Source of the DNA: Ureibacillus xyleni
GTDB taxonomy: Bacteria > Bacillota > Bacilli > Bacillales_A > Planococcaceae
DNA: 64,000 nt
Assembly (NCBI RefSeq): GCF_900217795.1
Contig: NZ_OBMQ01000004.1
Span: forward strand, 186,001 to 250,000
Direction of reading: 5' to 3'
Positions 28,936-38,857 of this stretch are shown piece after piece; position 1 is the stretch's first letter, and each line of letters opens with the position of its first letter. The position numbers and the translations under genes were made by a program. Under the pieces are notes generated by a model. The model was not told the origin of the DNA and did no database searches. It saw nothing but the letters and a program-made list of their open reading frames with translations.

Positions 28936-28938
28936 ACG

Positions 28939-30861
28939 TTAATAATCTAACTGCTTGATGAAACTATGATTTTCGCTATAGTACACATCGCCATATTTAT
29001 TTTCGATGACGCTATTGCCGATTTCGATTTTGGAGAAGTTGACGGCTTGCACGTTATAGCGGGAATTGTTGTTGCGGATCATGCTGTCGGCCACATAAAC
29101 GGACGATTGGTTTTGGGCGTATATATCTGAAAGGGTGCCGTCTGTTAATTGGACGCCCTTCAAATCCACCGTTGACTCAAAATCAATCCAAATTTGATGT
29201 TGGGCATGTTTAGAAATAAAGGTGTCTTGAATTAACACTTCACTATGATTTTGGATATAAAATGCATGGCGGCTGCCCGCAAACACCTCGCTATCTTTCA
29301 AGATGACCGAGCTATCATTGACAACCATTTGCGAAAGTTCATGGCGGAAAATCGAACTATTCATTAAAAAGCAGTTGGAATTGCGCATCACTTTCATTCC
29401 GTAAGAGCCGCCATTATAAATTTGGCAGTTTTCAAATCGAGCGGTCGATAAATCGCAAATTTCCACTTGCACATTATGACTATCGTAAAATTGACTATTC
29501 ACCGCCGTAAGTTCACATTCATTGACAATAAACAAACTTTTTCCCTTAAACAATTCGCTCTCTTCAATGTGGATTGTGACGTTAGATTTGCAGGCGATAT
29601 GGGGCATTTCATTGTCATAAAATTTACATTCATCCACTTCAATCCCCGAGTCTGTCATCGCTAAAATTCCATTGCCTGCATTTTGGGTTAACGTTGATTG
29701 AAAGATGGAAAATTCGCTTTTGAAAACGGTCACGGCTGAATTGGCATTATGACATATTTCACTTTCAACCACTGCACAACTACTAGCATCTTCTATACAG
29801 ATTCCAACATGATAGCCTTCTTTAATCATACATTTTTTCATCGAGCAAATGGATTTATCGATAATGAAAATTTGAGAAGCACGATGCCCTTTCACAATGA
29901 CATCATACAGATTGACAATGGATTTTTGTCTTATATTAATGCCTTGATGTTCACTACCATCAATCAAACTGTACTCAATGTTCATGTTGGATTGTTTGAA
30001 AACTTCAATACTCGTATTTTTATGTTGTGAAATCTGACAATAGGACAATTGGGCTTCACAATGGCCTTGAATTGTGACACCTACATCTTTTCCATGTTGG
30101 ATGGTGCAATTTCGAATGGTTAAGTAACTATTTTGCCCTGAAATTTGGGCTAATGCGTTATATTTAAAATTCGTCGTTTGTAGGGAGGCATGCCCTTTGT
30201 GTATTACTTGCAACCCCATTCCATCGCCACGTTCGATCGTACTTTCGTGGTCAAAATATTTTGCATCATCAATTACGACTTGTGTATTTGTGTGGTGGTG
30301 GATATGGACATTTTTCGTTTGCAACAAGGACTTGTTTTTAATTAACAACGCGTGTTTTGCTTTCGATAATTCACTATTTTCCATACAAATTTGCGAACTC
30401 TCAGCTAATATATGCGCTTTGCCATTTTCTTCAAAAATACAATTTTCAATGATTGCCTTACTGTTATTGATGAGCGAAATCCCAATATCACGAGCCTTTT
30501 TAAATTCACAGTGAGTTGCTTTTATTTTTCCGCCATCCACAACGAGTAGTACATCGGTTTTTGCACCCGCCACATGGCAATTCGTCAGGACGACATCCCC
30601 CTCAATATACATTTGAGAAGTGGGGGAGATGGTGACATTTTGAAAAGACACCGTAACATTTTTTGGAATAATAAAAAAACCTTCGATAATCGTCGTTTCA
30701 AGTTTATCGCCAGCAATGACGGTATTTTTATCGAAATGAACTGACTCTTTATAACATTTCGGCTTTAATTGAATAAAATTGCCGTTTTTCGAATATTGGA
30801 CCATTTTTTGAATTGATTTTGCATTTTTAAAAAATTTTGAAAACAACTTCAACATTGCCAT
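28939..30861 (-). CDS. Right-handed parallel beta-helix repeat protein
   Basis: A 640-residue protein without a signal peptide. After about 45 residues it consists of some 22-25 turns of roughly 23 residues with the pattern of short hydrophobic strands, N/C/S ladders and turn glycines (for example IENCIFEENGKAHI, IRNCTIQHGKDVGV, LKDSEVFAGSRHAF), typical of pectin-lyase-like beta-helices (Beta_helix/NosD type). Catalytic residues of a known lyase are not evident. It is divergent from the RavA/ViaA-like operon with 182 bases between. A binding or scaffold role is an inference; it may act in the cytoplasm. Confidence 0.8.
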   Translation of the reverse strand: MAMLKLFSKFFKNAKSIQKMVQYSKNGNFIQLKPKCYKESVHFDKNTVIAGDKLETTIIEGFFIIPKNVTVSFQNVTISPTSQMYIEGDVVLTNCHVAGAKTDVLLVVDGGKIKATHCEFKKARDIGISLINNSKAIIENCIFEENGKAHILAESSQICMENSELSKAKHALLIKNKSLLQTKNVHIHHHTNTQVVIDDAKYFDHESTIERGDGMGLQVIHKGHASLQTTNFKYNALAQISGQNSYLTIRNCTIQHGKDVGVTIQGHCEAQLSYCQISQHKNTSIEVFKQSNMNIEYSLIDGSEHQGINIRQKSIVNLYDVIVKGHRASQIFIIDKSICSMKKCMIKEGYHVGICIEDASSCAVVESEICHNANSAVTVFKSEFSIFQSTLTQNAGNGILAMTDSGIEVDECKFYDNEMPHIACKSNVTIHIEESELFKGKSLFIVNECELTAVNSQFYDSHNVQVEICDLSTARFENCQIYNGGSYGMKVMRNSNCFLMNSSIFRHELSQMVVNDSSVILKDSEVFAGSRHAFYIQNHSEVLIQDTFISKHAQHQIWIDFESTVDLKGVQLTDGTLSDIYAQNQSSVYVADSMIRNNNSRYNVQAVNFSKIEIGNSVIENKYGDVYYSENHSFIKQLDY

Positions 30862-31043
30862 TCAATGTCCTCCTATAAACAACCAATTAATACTCCTATT
30901 TTCACTAAAAAATCCAAATCTTAATCAATTTTTTACAAAAGCGTTATAAAACAAAATACGAAGCTATTAGTATAAAAAAGGAAATTTTTGCACATAATTG
31001 ATATATAGAGTTAAATTTTTTTCATATAAAAGGAGAAAACAAG

Positions 31044-32165
31044 ATGAATCACAACAAGCTCAGGCAAATCATGTTGTCCTTGAATTCAATGTTTTATGAT
31101 CGGCAAAGGGAAGTTGAGGCGTTGATGATTGCGTTATTGTCTCGTCAGCATGTGTTATTGATTGGCCCAGCAGGAACAGGGAAGAGTGCATTAGCGAGTA
31201 TGCTAAGTAAGTTTGTTGAGGATTCTCATTATTTTCAACATTTATTAACCCGTTTTAGTACGCCAGATGAGCTGTTTGGTCCGTTGTCGTTGAAGGAATT
31301 AGAACAAGGAAATTTTAAACGAAACATTGAGGGGATGTTACCAGAGGCTCAGTTTGCGTTTATCGATGAGATTTTCAAAGCGAACTCCAGTGTATTAAAT
31401 TCATTATTGTCTTTAATCAATGAGCGAATTTTCTATGATAATGGCAAGCCAATTAATTGTCCGTTAATGACATTAATCGGCTCCTCTAACGAATATATTG
31501 AAGAAGGGGAAGGACTAGAAGCGTTATTTGACCGTTTTTTGCTTCGGTTAGAAGTGACGTATATACGCGAGGAAGATTTGTTTATTTCCATGTTGAAAGA
31601 TCATGGTGAGCCGTTGATTCCATCTCTTTCATTACATGAACTACACCATCACCAACAGCAAGTGAATTTAGTTGAGATTCCGGATGCGATTTATCATACA
31701 ATCGCAAAAATTCGAACTAGTTTACTAGACGAAGGAATTCATCCGTCTGACCGTCGTTTTAAACAATCGCTTTCACTTTTACGGGCAAATGCGTATCTTG
31801 CGGGTCGAATGGAAGTGGAGCGAAATGATTTGTTAGTCCTTACAAACGTTTTATGGAATCGACCTGAAGAGCGTGAAACAACGGCAAAAATTATTTTTGA
31901 GATTGTGGATGATTCGGTAGATACATTTATTGAAAGAATTAGCCCTGAATTCGATACGTTGCTTCAGATTATTGAGCATTCCATGACAGATGACGCCGGA
32001 AAAGGGAAAGAAATGGTTGGCGAATTATTATTACAAGGAAAATCTTTATATTTAGAAGTGCAAGAGTTAACAACGAAAATGCCCAATCGCAAGGAATTAG
32101 TAAATTTAAAAAATGATATGCATAAGCGATTGCTCGACATGACTTCTCAAGTAATCGGTTTTTAA
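31044..32165 (+). CDS. MoxR-type AAA+ ATPase (RavA-like)
   Basis: A 373-residue AAA+ protein: Walker A GPAGTGKSA at 41-49, STPDELFGPLS at 72-82, Walker B FAFIDEIFK at 104-112, sensor 1 IGSSNE at 145-150, and an arginine-finger region ALFDRFLLR. The STPDELFGP block is typical of RavA-type MoxR ATPases, which act as chaperones together with a VWA partner. AAAGGAGAAAAC precedes ATG 31044. It heads a likely four-gene operon. It is shorter than E. coli RavA and lacks its LARA insertion. Confidence 0.88.
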   Translation: MNHNKLRQIMLSLNSMFYDRQREVEALMIALLSRQHVLLIGPAGTGKSALASMLSKFVEDSHYFQHLLTRFSTPDELFGPLSLKELEQGNFKRNIEGMLPEAQFAFIDEIFKANSSVLNSLLSLINERIFYDNGKPINCPLMTLIGSSNEYIEEGEGLEALFDRFLLRLEVTYIREEDLFISMLKDHGEPLIPSLSLHELHHHQQQVNLVEIPDAIYHTIAKIRTSLLDEGIHPSDRRFKQSLSLLRANAYLAGRMEVERNDLLVLTNVLWNRPEERETTAKIIFEIVDDSVDTFIERISPEFDTLLQIIEHSMTDDAGKGKEMVGELLLQGKSLYLEVQELTTKMPNRKELVNLKNDMHKRLLDMTSQVIGF

Positions 32166-32195
32166 AAGATTTTGTAATGATTATCGTTATAGAGG

Positions 32196-33563
32196 GTGGT
32201 TAGCATCTATAAGCAAAATGAGTATGTGAGTGGGAAATATTCGATTACGCTTTTAAATGTCTCGGCAGCAAGAATGATGCGATTTAATGAATTACTCACT
32301 TTTGCGAAAACACTCCGGAATCTTTGTGAGGAAGGCGAGGAAATACTCTGTGGCTTTACGAATTTAGTAGGGGATATTTGGGCCGCTTTCTATAAAACAA
32401 ACTTCACTTTAGAAGAACAAAAGAATTGCAATTTACATTATAAAATTATCGAAAAGCTTATTACTAATCAGGAATATAACAATTGGAAAAAACTGACACA
32501 ATTAGATGAACTGTTATCCATTATTACGACCGAATTTTTAGTGCAGCGAATTCTTACTTATTTTAATAGTATTATTCCTCCACACGTGCAACACCAGAAA
32601 CAGTACTACACCGCCAATCCTCAAGCGAAAAATGAGGTGGCCAACCAATTACTTGCACGGGATATTACAATTTTACTCAATTTAAGTAAAGGGGAAGCGT
32701 TGTCATTAAAAAAGGATATTTATGAAGTGACGGATATGTACGGGAAACATTTAAACAAGTTATCAATTAAAGAGCAGCTTCAATTAGCGAAAGAATTACA
32801 ATGTAACCCAACATTAAAAGAAATTGCCGATCTCACGGGGAAACTAAAGCCACTCGTGACAAAAAAACAAACATTAGTTGAGCAAGATTTTGCGATTAAT
32901 AACATCCATGTAGGCCAGGAATTATCGAAATTAATCCCTATGGAACTGGCAAAATTTCAATATCCAAAAACGAGACTTGATTTCTTAAGGCGTTTTTCAG
33001 AATTCCAAACATTGCAATATGATAACAATCAGCCGCCTAAAGGGAAAGGGCCGATTGTATTTTGTATCGATGAAAGCAGCTCGATGTGTTCGATTAAAAA
33101 CGAGTGCAAAGCGTTCAGTTTAGCATTGCTCATGATTGCCAAAAAACAAAAACGCGATATGGTGATTATTCCATTTTCCGATAGTTTAGGGGAAGTGCAA
33201 TATTTTTATAAAGGGCATTCATCCATTGAGCAGTTAATTGATCTTTGCAATAGTTTTTTAAGTGGGGGGACTAATTTTGAACTGCCTCTTCGAAAGTCCC
33301 TTGAAATCATTAGTCAAAGTCCGTTTAAAAAAGCGGATATTTTATTTTTAACCGATGGATCGAGTTTTTTAACGACGAATTTTATTGAGACATTTAATCA
33401 AACAAAAAAACAAAAGTCGTGTGAATGTATTAGCATCATTTTGACGAATTATTTTAACGCGGTAGATTTATCAATTGTTGAGCGGTTTTCTGATAAAGTG
33501 ATTGAAGTAAATGATTTATTTGATGCAACGGAAGCGTTTTCGATTGGAAATTCCTTTTTGTAG
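32196..33563 (+). CDS. VWA-domain protein (ViaA-like)
   Basis: A 455-residue protein with a helical N-terminal part and a C-terminal von Willebrand A domain from about residue 285; the MIDAS motif is IDESSSM (DxSxS) with a later threonine in SGGTNFELP and aspartate in FLTDGSS. The block LSKLIPMELAKFQYPKTRLDFLRRF resembles E. coli ViaA. With the MoxR ATPase 30 bases upstream it probably forms a chaperone pair. The start is unclear: GTG 32196 lies inside the ribosome site AGAGGGTGG, which is ideally spaced from an in-frame ATC at 32205. Confidence 0.85.
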   Translation: MVSIYKQNEYVSGKYSITLLNVSAARMMRFNELLTFAKTLRNLCEEGEEILCGFTNLVGDIWAAFYKTNFTLEEQKNCNLHYKIIEKLITNQEYNNWKKLTQLDELLSIITTEFLVQRILTYFNSIIPPHVQHQKQYYTANPQAKNEVANQLLARDITILLNLSKGEALSLKKDIYEVTDMYGKHLNKLSIKEQLQLAKELQCNPTLKEIADLTGKLKPLVTKKQTLVEQDFAINNIHVGQELSKLIPMELAKFQYPKTRLDFLRRFSEFQTLQYDNNQPPKGKGPIVFCIDESSSMCSIKNECKAFSLALLMIAKKQKRDMVIIPFSDSLGEVQYFYKGHSSIEQLIDLCNSFLSGGTNFELPLRKSLEIISQSPFKKADILFLTDGSSFLTTNFIETFNQTKKQKSCECISIILTNYFNAVDLSIVERFSDKVIEVNDLFDATEAFSIGNSFL

Positions 33564-33621
33564 CCAAAATTCTACTTGAAGTTTACAATTGTAGAGAGTT
33601 TTGCTTAGGAGGATACATTCA

Positions 33622-34452
33622 TTGAAAACCACATTAATCAATCTATTAAATATGAATTTTGAAGGTAGACAACAATATTTAACTGATCACGGGGATGAAT
33701 TATTGCACAATATGATTTTACATATCGGTGTCCCTGAAAACGAGTTGCGAGATCAACTCAATTACCGTCTATTTATTGAGCTACTTTCCCAAAACCAATT
33801 ATCACAGGAGCAAATGAATTCTACTGCGAAAACATTAGTCGAACATGATTATTTATATTCTGCTATTCATGATGGGGAGTCCGACCAAGTTTTCACACGA
33901 TCGTTTTCAGCATTATGGTTAACGGGGCTACTTCACGCAGACCGCCAACTGCATTTTTTAAATGACGAAGACGCGCTTGCCATTTTAAATGCTTGTTCAC
34001 CCTATTTAAGTAGAGAAAAGGATGTGCGCGGGTTTGTTGGGGAAAAAGGCTGGGCACTGGCGATTGCGCACGGGGCAGATTTAGCTACGGCCATTGTCTC
34101 ACACCCGGCATTTGAAATCCGTTTATCGCCAATCCTCCTACAGGGAATTAAAGATAGCTTCTGGAAGGGGTCTGTCTTTACAAACGATGAAGATGAACGT
34201 TTTGTTGCCATTGTGGAGCAATTAATAAATCAACAGTTCCCTGAAGAAGTGTTCATTGAATGGATTGAACAAGTATTTGATAAACTACAATTTTATGTGA
34301 TGGAAGTAGGCTATACACCACAATACTTCGCTGCTCGCACTAACACCTTGAACTTTATGAAAACACTGTATTTCACGTTAAAGTTTTCTAAAAAAGCTCC
34401 GGAGTTGATGGGTATTGTTTCGCTGTTTTTAGGGAAATGGATGAAGCAATAA
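33622..34452 (+). CDS. DUF2785-like helical protein
   Basis: A 276-residue all-helical protein that resembles the DUF2785 family (SALWLTGLLHADRQLHFL ... GFVGEKGWALAIAHGADL). The frame opens at TTG 33601, but AGGAGG (33607-33612) is 9 bases before TTG 33622, so the protein begins MKTTLINLLNMNFEG. It follows the VWA gene by 58 bases and is likely in the same operon. Function unknown; a helical scaffold (HEAT-like) is possible. Confidence 0.7.
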   Translation: MKTTLINLLNMNFEGRQQYLTDHGDELLHNMILHIGVPENELRDQLNYRLFIELLSQNQLSQEQMNSTAKTLVEHDYLYSAIHDGESDQVFTRSFSALWLTGLLHADRQLHFLNDEDALAILNACSPYLSREKDVRGFVGEKGWALAIAHGADLATAIVSHPAFEIRLSPILLQGIKDSFWKGSVFTNDEDERFVAIVEQLINQQFPEEVFIEWIEQVFDKLQFYVMEVGYTPQYFAARTNTLNFMKTLYFTLKFSKKAPELMGIVSLFLGKWMKQ

Positions 34453-34493
34453 GCGTTTATTAAATTACTCTTTTAGGAATAGAGGTGGGTATA

Positions 34494-35048
34494 GTGCGAA
34501 ACCGATTTACACGAATTCTATTATTTGCGGTCTTTGTCGTAATCATTGGTTATTTATTCAACTTATTCTTTGTTCATTTTTCTGGTGACGGGAAAGACAC
34601 CCCTGAACAAGCTTTGCCAAAAGATGCGGATTATGAATGGATTGAAGGACCGAAAACCGATAAGGAGCATCGTTATTTCTTTTTATCGAATGGCAACTAC
34701 TTTGGCACTGGGGTTGTCACGAAAAACTTAAAAGGCTGGAATACAGGGAAGGGCTCTTATTCCAAACTACCAAATCCCCTTGAAGACAATACGATCACAA
34801 GCGCACATTCCGATAGCAAAATTTTGTTTGGGTTAATTAAACCAAAAGGCGACATTTCGGTTAAAGTGAATGGGACAAAAGCCGACCTTGTTGATTTTTC
34901 CTCTTTAGATGAGGAAGTTCTCCAATTATATAATGTCAAAGGGTACTCCATTTGGTATATTGATAAATCGAAATTAGAGGATCAAGAAAAGTTCTCGATT
35001 CAAGTGCTAGACGAAAATGATGAAGTTTTAAGTGAATTATCAATTTAG
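34494..35048 (+). CDS. Unknown single-pass membrane protein
   Basis: A 184-residue protein with one N-terminal membrane helix (about residues 7-26, LFAVFVVIIGYLFNLFF) and an extracytoplasmic domain of beta-strand character containing paired DKEHRYFFLSNG, SDSKILFGLIKPKGDISVKVNG and YSIWYIDK segments. No family is recognised. GAGGTGGG precedes GTG 34494; the upstream GTG 34485 is inside that ribosome site. It is probably the last gene of the RavA/ViaA-like operon. Confidence 0.65.
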   Translation: MRNRFTRILLFAVFVVIIGYLFNLFFVHFSGDGKDTPEQALPKDADYEWIEGPKTDKEHRYFFLSNGNYFGTGVVTKNLKGWNTGKGSYSKLPNPLEDNTITSAHSDSKILFGLIKPKGDISVKVNGTKADLVDFSSLDEEVLQLYNVKGYSIWYIDKSKLEDQEKFSIQVLDENDEVLSELSI

Positions 35049-35052
35049 GAAG

Positions 35053-35086
35053 AAGCGGTCACTTTTGGGAGGTGGCTGCTTTTTTA
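35053..35086 (+). terminator. Terminator of the RavA/ViaA-like operon
   Basis: GAAGCGGTCAC and GTGGCTGCTTTTTT form a hairpin with several G-U or mismatched positions, ending in six T. Confidence 0.6.
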
Positions 35087-35089
35087 TGG

Positions 35090-35280
35090 TTTCGAATCGA
35101 TGAAGTCAATAACAAGCCGGAACATCGGGATGAATGGGATGCATAAGGGGGATGATGAAAACCAAAATAAGCACACTGGGATTTGGGTGGAAATGGTATT
35201 CATAGCGCCGATGAACGACAAATCGAACCAAAAATTGAACAAAAATGGTTCTCACAGCCCCGAGTACCAAGAGTGATTCT
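35090..35280. other. Intergenic GATGAA-rich stretch (repeat-like sequence D)
   Basis: No gene is supported. Words shared with 28700-28860 include GAAATGGTATTCAT (35190-35203) and GATGAACGACAAAT (35210-35223), 20 bases apart here and 25 bases apart there. Confidence 0.45.
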
Positions 35281-35355
35281 AACAAGAAAAAAATATGATT
35301 AAAAACTGTTCAAAATACAAATCATTTTATATAAGTAAAAAGGGAGTGTAAAAAC

Positions 35356-35550
35356 ATGATGTACTTATTAGCCATATTCCTACCGCCATTAGCTGTTTTG
35401 TTTTGTGGGAAACCCATTCAAGCACTGATCAATTTCGGTTTATGTTTGTTATTTTGGATTCCGGCTGTAATTCATGCGATATTAATCGTTCGTGATAAAA
35501 AAGCGGATGAACGAATGATACGACAAGTAAAGCTAATGAAACAACAATAA
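35356..35550 (+). CDS. Pmp3/YqaE-family membrane peptide
   Basis: A 64-residue proteolipid with two membrane helices and the UPF0057 signature LAIFLPPLAVLFCGKPIQALINFGLCLLFWIPAVIHA (residues 5-40, key PPLAV, cysteines and WIPAVIHA). Members are stress-linked plasma membrane proteins in yeast, plants and bacteria. GGGAGTG precedes the double ATG at 35356. Confidence 0.88.
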   Translation: MMYLLAIFLPPLAVLFCGKPIQALINFGLCLLFWIPAVIHAILIVRDKKADERMIRQVKLMKQQ

Positions 35551-35659
35551 ATGACTATTATATCGTTTTTTATGTCCAATAATGCGCATCCTTACTAGGT
35601 GTGCTTTTATTTTGGGCTTTAATCATGTATAATCCATTTGCAAAGCTTTCCGCTAGGTC

Positions 35660-35674
35660 ATAAAAATAACTTAT
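35660..35674. promoter_or_regulatory. CcpC-like dyad 1 upstream of citB
   Basis: ATAA-N7-TTAT (ATAAAAATAACTTAT), the consensus dyad for the LysR regulator CcpC, which controls citB in Bacillus in response to citrate. It ends 24 bases before the proposed -35 box. Confidence 0.6.
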
Positions 35675-35697
35675 CACAAAAGATAATATTAATGTAA

Positions 35698-35726
35698 TTT
35701 ACTTATGTATAATTTTAAGTTATGAT
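35698..35726 (+). promoter_or_regulatory. citB promoter overlapped by CcpC-like dyad 2
   Basis: TTTACT (35698-35703), 17-base spacer, TATGAT (35721-35726). A second perfect ATAA-N7-TTAT dyad (ATAATTTTAAGTTAT, 35709-35723) overlaps the spacer and -10 box. Confidence 0.6.
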
Positions 35727-35790
35727 ATTTTTTGGAGGAAAGAAGCTTTGATTTTAGCCTTTTCGAATATTTATTAGGGGGAGTACAACA

Positions 35791-38496
35791 ATGGCAAGCA
35801 ATTTACACAATAGCCGTTCTTCATTTGAAGTAAATGGTAAAACGTATAACTACTACCGTTTATCTGCAATCGAAGAAGCAGGCGTAGCAAACATTTCACG
35901 CCTACCATACTCAATTAAAGTATTATTAGAATCTGTATTACGTCAATTCGATGATTATGTAATTAAAGAAGATCACGTAAACAATTTAGCTAAATTTGGT
36001 GCAGGTGCAGATCCAGAAGGTGAAGTACCATTCAAACCATCTCGCGTAGTATTACAAGACTTCACTGGGGTTCCTGTAGTAGTTGACTTAGCTTCTTTAC
36101 GTTCAGCTATGAAAGAATTAGGTGGAGATCCAGATAAAATCAACCCAGCGATTCCAGTTGACCTTGTAATTGACCACTCAGTACAAGTTGACAAATACGG
36201 TAACGCATCAGCATTACAAGCGAACATGGATCTTGAGTTCGAACGTAACGCAGAACGTTATAACTTCTTAAAATGGGCTCAAACTGCATATGATAACTTC
36301 CGTGCTGTACCACCTGCAACAGGTATCGTACACCAAGTTAACTTAGAATATTTAGCTCCAGTTGTTCACGTGAAAGAGAACGCTGATGGCACATTCGAAA
36401 CATTCCCAGACTCAGTAGTAGGTACTGACTCACATACAACTATGATCAACGGTATCGGTGTTCTTGGTTGGGGTGTTGGTGGTATCGAAGCAGAAGCAGG
36501 TATGTTAGGTCAACCTTCATACTTCCCAATTCCAGAAGTAATCGGTGTTAAATTAACTGGTGAACTTCCAAACGGTGCTACTGCTACTGACTTAGCATTA
36601 AAAGTAACTCAAGTATTACGTCAACGTGGCGTAGTTGGTAAATTCGTAGAGTTCTTCGGTCCTGGTGTATCTAACTTACCACTTGCTGACCGTGCTACAA
36701 TTTCTAACATGGCTCCTGAATACGGTGCTACTTGTGGTTTCTTCGCAATTGATGAAGAATCATTAAACTACATGCGTTTAACTGGTCGTGACGAAGAGCA
36801 CATCGCTGTAGTAGAAAACTACCTAAAAGCGAACAGCTTATTCTTTGATCCAGAATTAGAGCCTGTATACACAGACGTATTAGAAATTAAATTAGAAGAT
36901 ATAGAGCCAAACCTTTCTGGTCCAAAACGTCCACAAGACTTAATTCCACTTTCAGATATGAAAGCTCGTTACCATGAAGCAGTTACTGCTCCAATGGGCG
37001 TTCAAGGTTTCGGTTTAACTGAAGATGAATTCTCAAAAACATCAACAATTAAATTTGCTGATGGCGATGTAGAAATGCCTACAGGTGCAGTAGCAATCGC
37101 TGCTATTACATCTTGTACAAATACATCTAACCCATACGTTCTTTTAGCAGCTGGTTTAGTTGCGAAAAAAGCGGTTGAAAAAGGTATCCAACCACCTGCA
37201 TGGGTAAAAACTTCTTTAGCACCAGGTTCTAAAGTAGTAACTGGTTACTTAGAAGATTCAGGTTTACAAAGCTACCTTGACCAAATCGGTTTCAACACTG
37301 TAGGTTACGGTTGTACAACTTGTATCGGTAACTCAGGTCCATTATTACCTGAAATCGAAGAAGCAATTAAAGAAAAAGACTTATTCGTAACTTCAGTTCT
37401 TTCTGGTAACCGTAACTTCGAAGGTCGTGTACACCCACTTGTAAAAGCGAACTACTTAGCTTCACCACCATTAGTAGTTGCTTATGCATTAGCTGGTACT
37501 GTAGACATCGACTTACAAAAAGATTCTTTAGGTAAAGACAAAGATGGTAACGATGTATTCTTCGCTGACATCTGGCCTTCAACTGAAGAAGTAAACGAAG
37601 TATTAAACAAAGTAGTTACTCGTGAACTATTCCAAAAAGAATACGAAACAGTATTTACTGCAAACGAAAAATGGAATGCAATTGAAACATCAACTGATTC
37701 TTTATACACATTTGATGAAAAATCAACTTACATCCAAAACCCACCATTCTTCACTGGTCTTTCTAAAGAGCCAGAAGCAATCCAAGGTCTTAACGGCTTA
37801 CGTGTAATTGCTAAGTTTGGTGACTCAATTACAACTGACCACATTTCTCCAGCTGGTGCAATCGGTAAAGATACTCCAGCAGGTAAATATTTACAAGAAA
37901 ACGGTGTTGCAATCCGTGACTTCAACTCATACGGAAGCCGTCGTGGTAACCACGAAGTAATGATGCGCGGTACATTTGCAAACATCCGTATCCGTAACCA
38001 AGTTGCACCAGGTACAGAAGGTGGATTCACTACTTATTGGCCAACAGGTGAAGTAGAATACATTTACGATGCATGTATGAAATACCAAGAAAACGGAACT
38101 GGTTTAGTAGTATTAGCTGGTAACGACTACGGTATGGGATCTTCTCGTGACTGGGCAGCTAAAGGTACATTCTTATTAGGAATTAAAACAGTTATCGCAC
38201 AAAGCTATGAGCGTATTCACCGTTCTAACCTTGTAATGATGGGTGTATTACCACTTCAATTCTTACCAGGTGACAGCGCAGATTCTCTTGGCTTAACTGG
38301 TAAAGAAGAAATCTCAGTTAACTTAACTGACGATGTAAAACCACGTGATATCTTAACTGTAACTGCTAAAGCTGAAGATGGAACAGTAAAAGAATTCCAA
38401 GCTCTTGCTCGTTTCGACTCAGAAGTAGAAGTAGACTACTACCGTCATGGCGGTATCCTACAAATGGTATTACGTAACAAAGCTCAAGAAGCATAA
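35791..38496 (+). CDS. citB: Aconitate hydratase
   Basis: A 901-residue aconitase A that interconverts citrate and isocitrate; in Bacillus the apo-form also binds RNA. Cluster cysteines are in [18 protein letters not shown] and [13 protein letters not shown]; the swivel domain has [12 protein letters not shown] and [12 protein letters not shown]. Codon use is strongly biased (GTA, CCA, GGT), as for a very highly expressed gene. AGGGGGAG precedes ATG 35791. Two CcpC-like dyads lie upstream. Confidence 0.97.
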   Translation: MASNLHNSRSSFEVNGKTYNYYRLSAIEEAGVANISRLPYSIKVLLESVLRQFDDYVIKEDHVNNLAKFGAGADPEGEVPFKPSRVVLQDFTGVPVVVDLASLRSAMKELGGDPDKINPAIPVDLVIDHSVQVDKYGNASALQANMDLEFERNAERYNFLKWAQTAYDNFRAVPPATGIVHQVNLEYLAPVVHVKENADGTFETFPDSVVGTDSHTTMINGIGVLGWGVGGIEAEAGMLGQPSYFPIPEVIGVKLTGELPNGATATDLALKVTQVLRQRGVVGKFVEFFGPGVSNLPLADRATISNMAPEYGATCGFFAIDEESLNYMRLTGRDEEHIAVVENYLKANSLFFDPELEPVYTDVLEIKLEDIEPNLSGPKRPQDLIPLSDMKARYHEAVTAPMGVQGFGLTEDEFSKTSTIKFADGDVEMPTGAVAIAAITSCTNTSNPYVLLAAGLVAKKAVEKGIQPPAWVKTSLAPGSKVVTGYLEDSGLQSYLDQIGFNTVGYGCTTCIGNSGPLLPEIEEAIKEKDLFVTSVLSGNRNFEGRVHPLVKANYLASPPLVVAYALAGTVDIDLQKDSLGKDKDGNDVFFADIWPSTEEVNEVLNKVVTRELFQKEYETVFTANEKWNAIETSTDSLYTFDEKSTYIQNPPFFTGLSKEPEAIQGLNGLRVIAKFGDSITTDHISPAGAIGKDTPAGKYLQENGVAIRDFNSYGSRRGNHEVMMRGTFANIRIRNQVAPGTEGGFTTYWPTGEVEYIYDACMKYQENGTGLVVLAGNDYGMGSSRDWAAKGTFLLGIKTVIAQSYERIHRSNLVMMGVLPLQFLPGDSADSLGLTGKEEISVNLTDDVKPRDILTVTAKAEDGTVKEFQALARFDSEVEVDYYRHGGILQMVLRNKAQEA

Positions 38497-38499
38497 GAA

Positions 38500-38595
38500 A
38501 AGCGAAAGCGGCTCGCCTAACTGGAGACTTTCGATAAACGTGCCCGCACGTGTAGGAGAAAGTTGAAGTTTTCGAGGAGCTAGCCACTAAGCTAG
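38500..38595. repeat. Structured palindromic repeat after citB
   Basis: GCGAAAGCGGCTCG at the left and CGAGGAGCTAGCC at the right enclose nested arms: ACTTTC (38527-38532) with GAAAGT (38558-38563), and ACGTGC (38538-38543) with GCACGT (38546-38551). It is GC-richer than the surroundings. It resembles short interspersed repeats that I recall from other Bacillaceae; only one copy is in the window. Confidence 0.5.
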
Positions 38596-38599
38596 ACAT

Positions 38600-38636
38600 A
38601 AAAAGCAAGTTGACTCGTTCAACTTGCTTTTTTTTA
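38600..38636 (+). terminator. Terminator of citB
   Basis: AAAAGCAAGTTGA pairs with TTCAACTTGCTTTT and is followed by more T. Confidence 0.9.
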
Positions 38637-38857
38637 TAGGCGATGTTGATAAATGCGAATGAATGTTCTATAATATTGACAAGAACATTTGTTTGGTTGT
38701 TTAACATAGCCTTTTTATATATAAACTCGTAGTAGGAACCCTTTACATAAATTACATTATTTTTACATCAAATCATTAGTCATTTACATAGCTTTCTAGT
38801 AAAATAGTTAGTAGATTATGAATCTCATAATATTCAGATAACGGAGGGTTAATTTAT

